Assembly: GCA_011053085.1 (NCBI GenBank)
Contig: DSBE01000048.1
Location: forward strand, 1 to 6,452
DNA: 6,452 bases
From: Chloroflexota bacterium
Lineage (GTDB): Bacteria > Chloroflexota > Anaerolineae > Anaerolineales > Anaerolineaceae
Reading direction: 5' to 3'
The notes beneath the pieces were generated by a model that was given only the letters and a program-made list of their open reading frames with translations, was not told the origin of the DNA and searched no databases. The position numbers were made by a program, and so were the translations under genes. Below, piece by piece: positions 6,282-6,452 of this stretch (its first letter is position 1; each line of letters begins with the position of its first letter).

Positions 6282-6452
6282 ATGATTGATGTAAATGAAC
6301 TTCGTAAAGGTGTCACCTTTGAGCATGATTCTACTCTGTGGAAGGTGCTGGAATACAGCCACAACAAACCCGGCCGCGGCAAAGCCACTATCCGTGTAAA
6401 ATGCCGTAATATGATTACCGGTGCCAATCTGGAGATGACCTTCAACTCCGGC
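6282..6452 (+). CDS. efp: Elongation factor P, 3' truncated by the window
   Basis: EF-P binds between the ribosomal P and E sites and relieves stalling at consecutive prolines. Only the first 57 residues are present, covering most of the N-terminal KOW-like domain, of a protein normally about 185-190 aa. MIDVNELRKGVTFEHD, then KPGRGKATIRVK (29-40) and the TGANLEMTFNSG end match the family well. The tip loop reads P-G-R-G, with Arg32 where many bacterial EF-Ps carry a modifiable Lys. The ATG at 6282 is supported by GAGG 7 nt upstream and by the normal family N-terminus. The gene appears to have its own promoter and leader. The assignment is firm; the modification type is not known from this sequence. 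Confidence 0.95.
   Translation, partial: MIDVNELRKGVTFEHDSTLWKVLEYSHNKPGRGKATIRVKCRNMITGANLEMTFNSG

Noticed and set aside
6082..6285. 67-aa reading frame between hpf and efp
   Set aside because: It starts at a TTG within the hpf terminator, crosses the efp promoter, has no ribosome binding site and resembles no known family.

Overview
The window reads as ordinary chromosomal DNA, GC-balanced, with all genes on the + strand and tightly packed. It has the 3' half of a Tad (tight adherence, Flp-type) pilus operon, then comF, then a long-form ribosome hibernation factor gene (hpf), then the start of efp (elongation factor P). A Tad operon with paired TadB/TadC genes, a long-form HPF, and an EF-P beginning MIDVNELRKG with a PGRG tip loop together suggest Chloroflexota, perhaps Anaerolineae. 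This taxonomic guess is inference from remembered protein style, not a search result.

Positions 1-4438 hold four co-directional pilus genes with gaps of 13-67 nt: tadZ/cpaE (5' truncated; receiver plus MinD-like domain), cpaF/tadA (secretion ATPase), tadB and tadC (inner-membrane platform proteins). TadZ would position the machine, CpaF would power it and TadB/TadC would form the membrane platform. Pilin, prepilin peptidase, secretin and CpaB genes are not in view. A GC-rich hairpin after tadC (4460-4496) probably ends the operon.

Positions 4439-5390 hold a candidate extended -10 promoter, comF (four CxxC pairs plus a PRPP-binding motif) and a hairpin overlapping the comF stop codon. Positions 5436-6089 hold hpf, with a strong Shine-Dalgarno and a textbook intrinsic terminator. 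Positions 6107-6452 hold a good sigma70-type promoter, a leader of about 140 nt and the first 57 codons of efp.

I see no IS element, CRISPR array, tRNA, rRNA or wholly new system. No gene-free stretch reaches 300 nt. The points most worth a second look are an Arg at the modification position of EF-P, a 24-codon mini-ORF joined to cpaF and tadB by ATGA overlaps, an Asn in the CpaF Asp-box, and the conserved-looking comF-hpf neighbourhood next to a Tad pilus operon.
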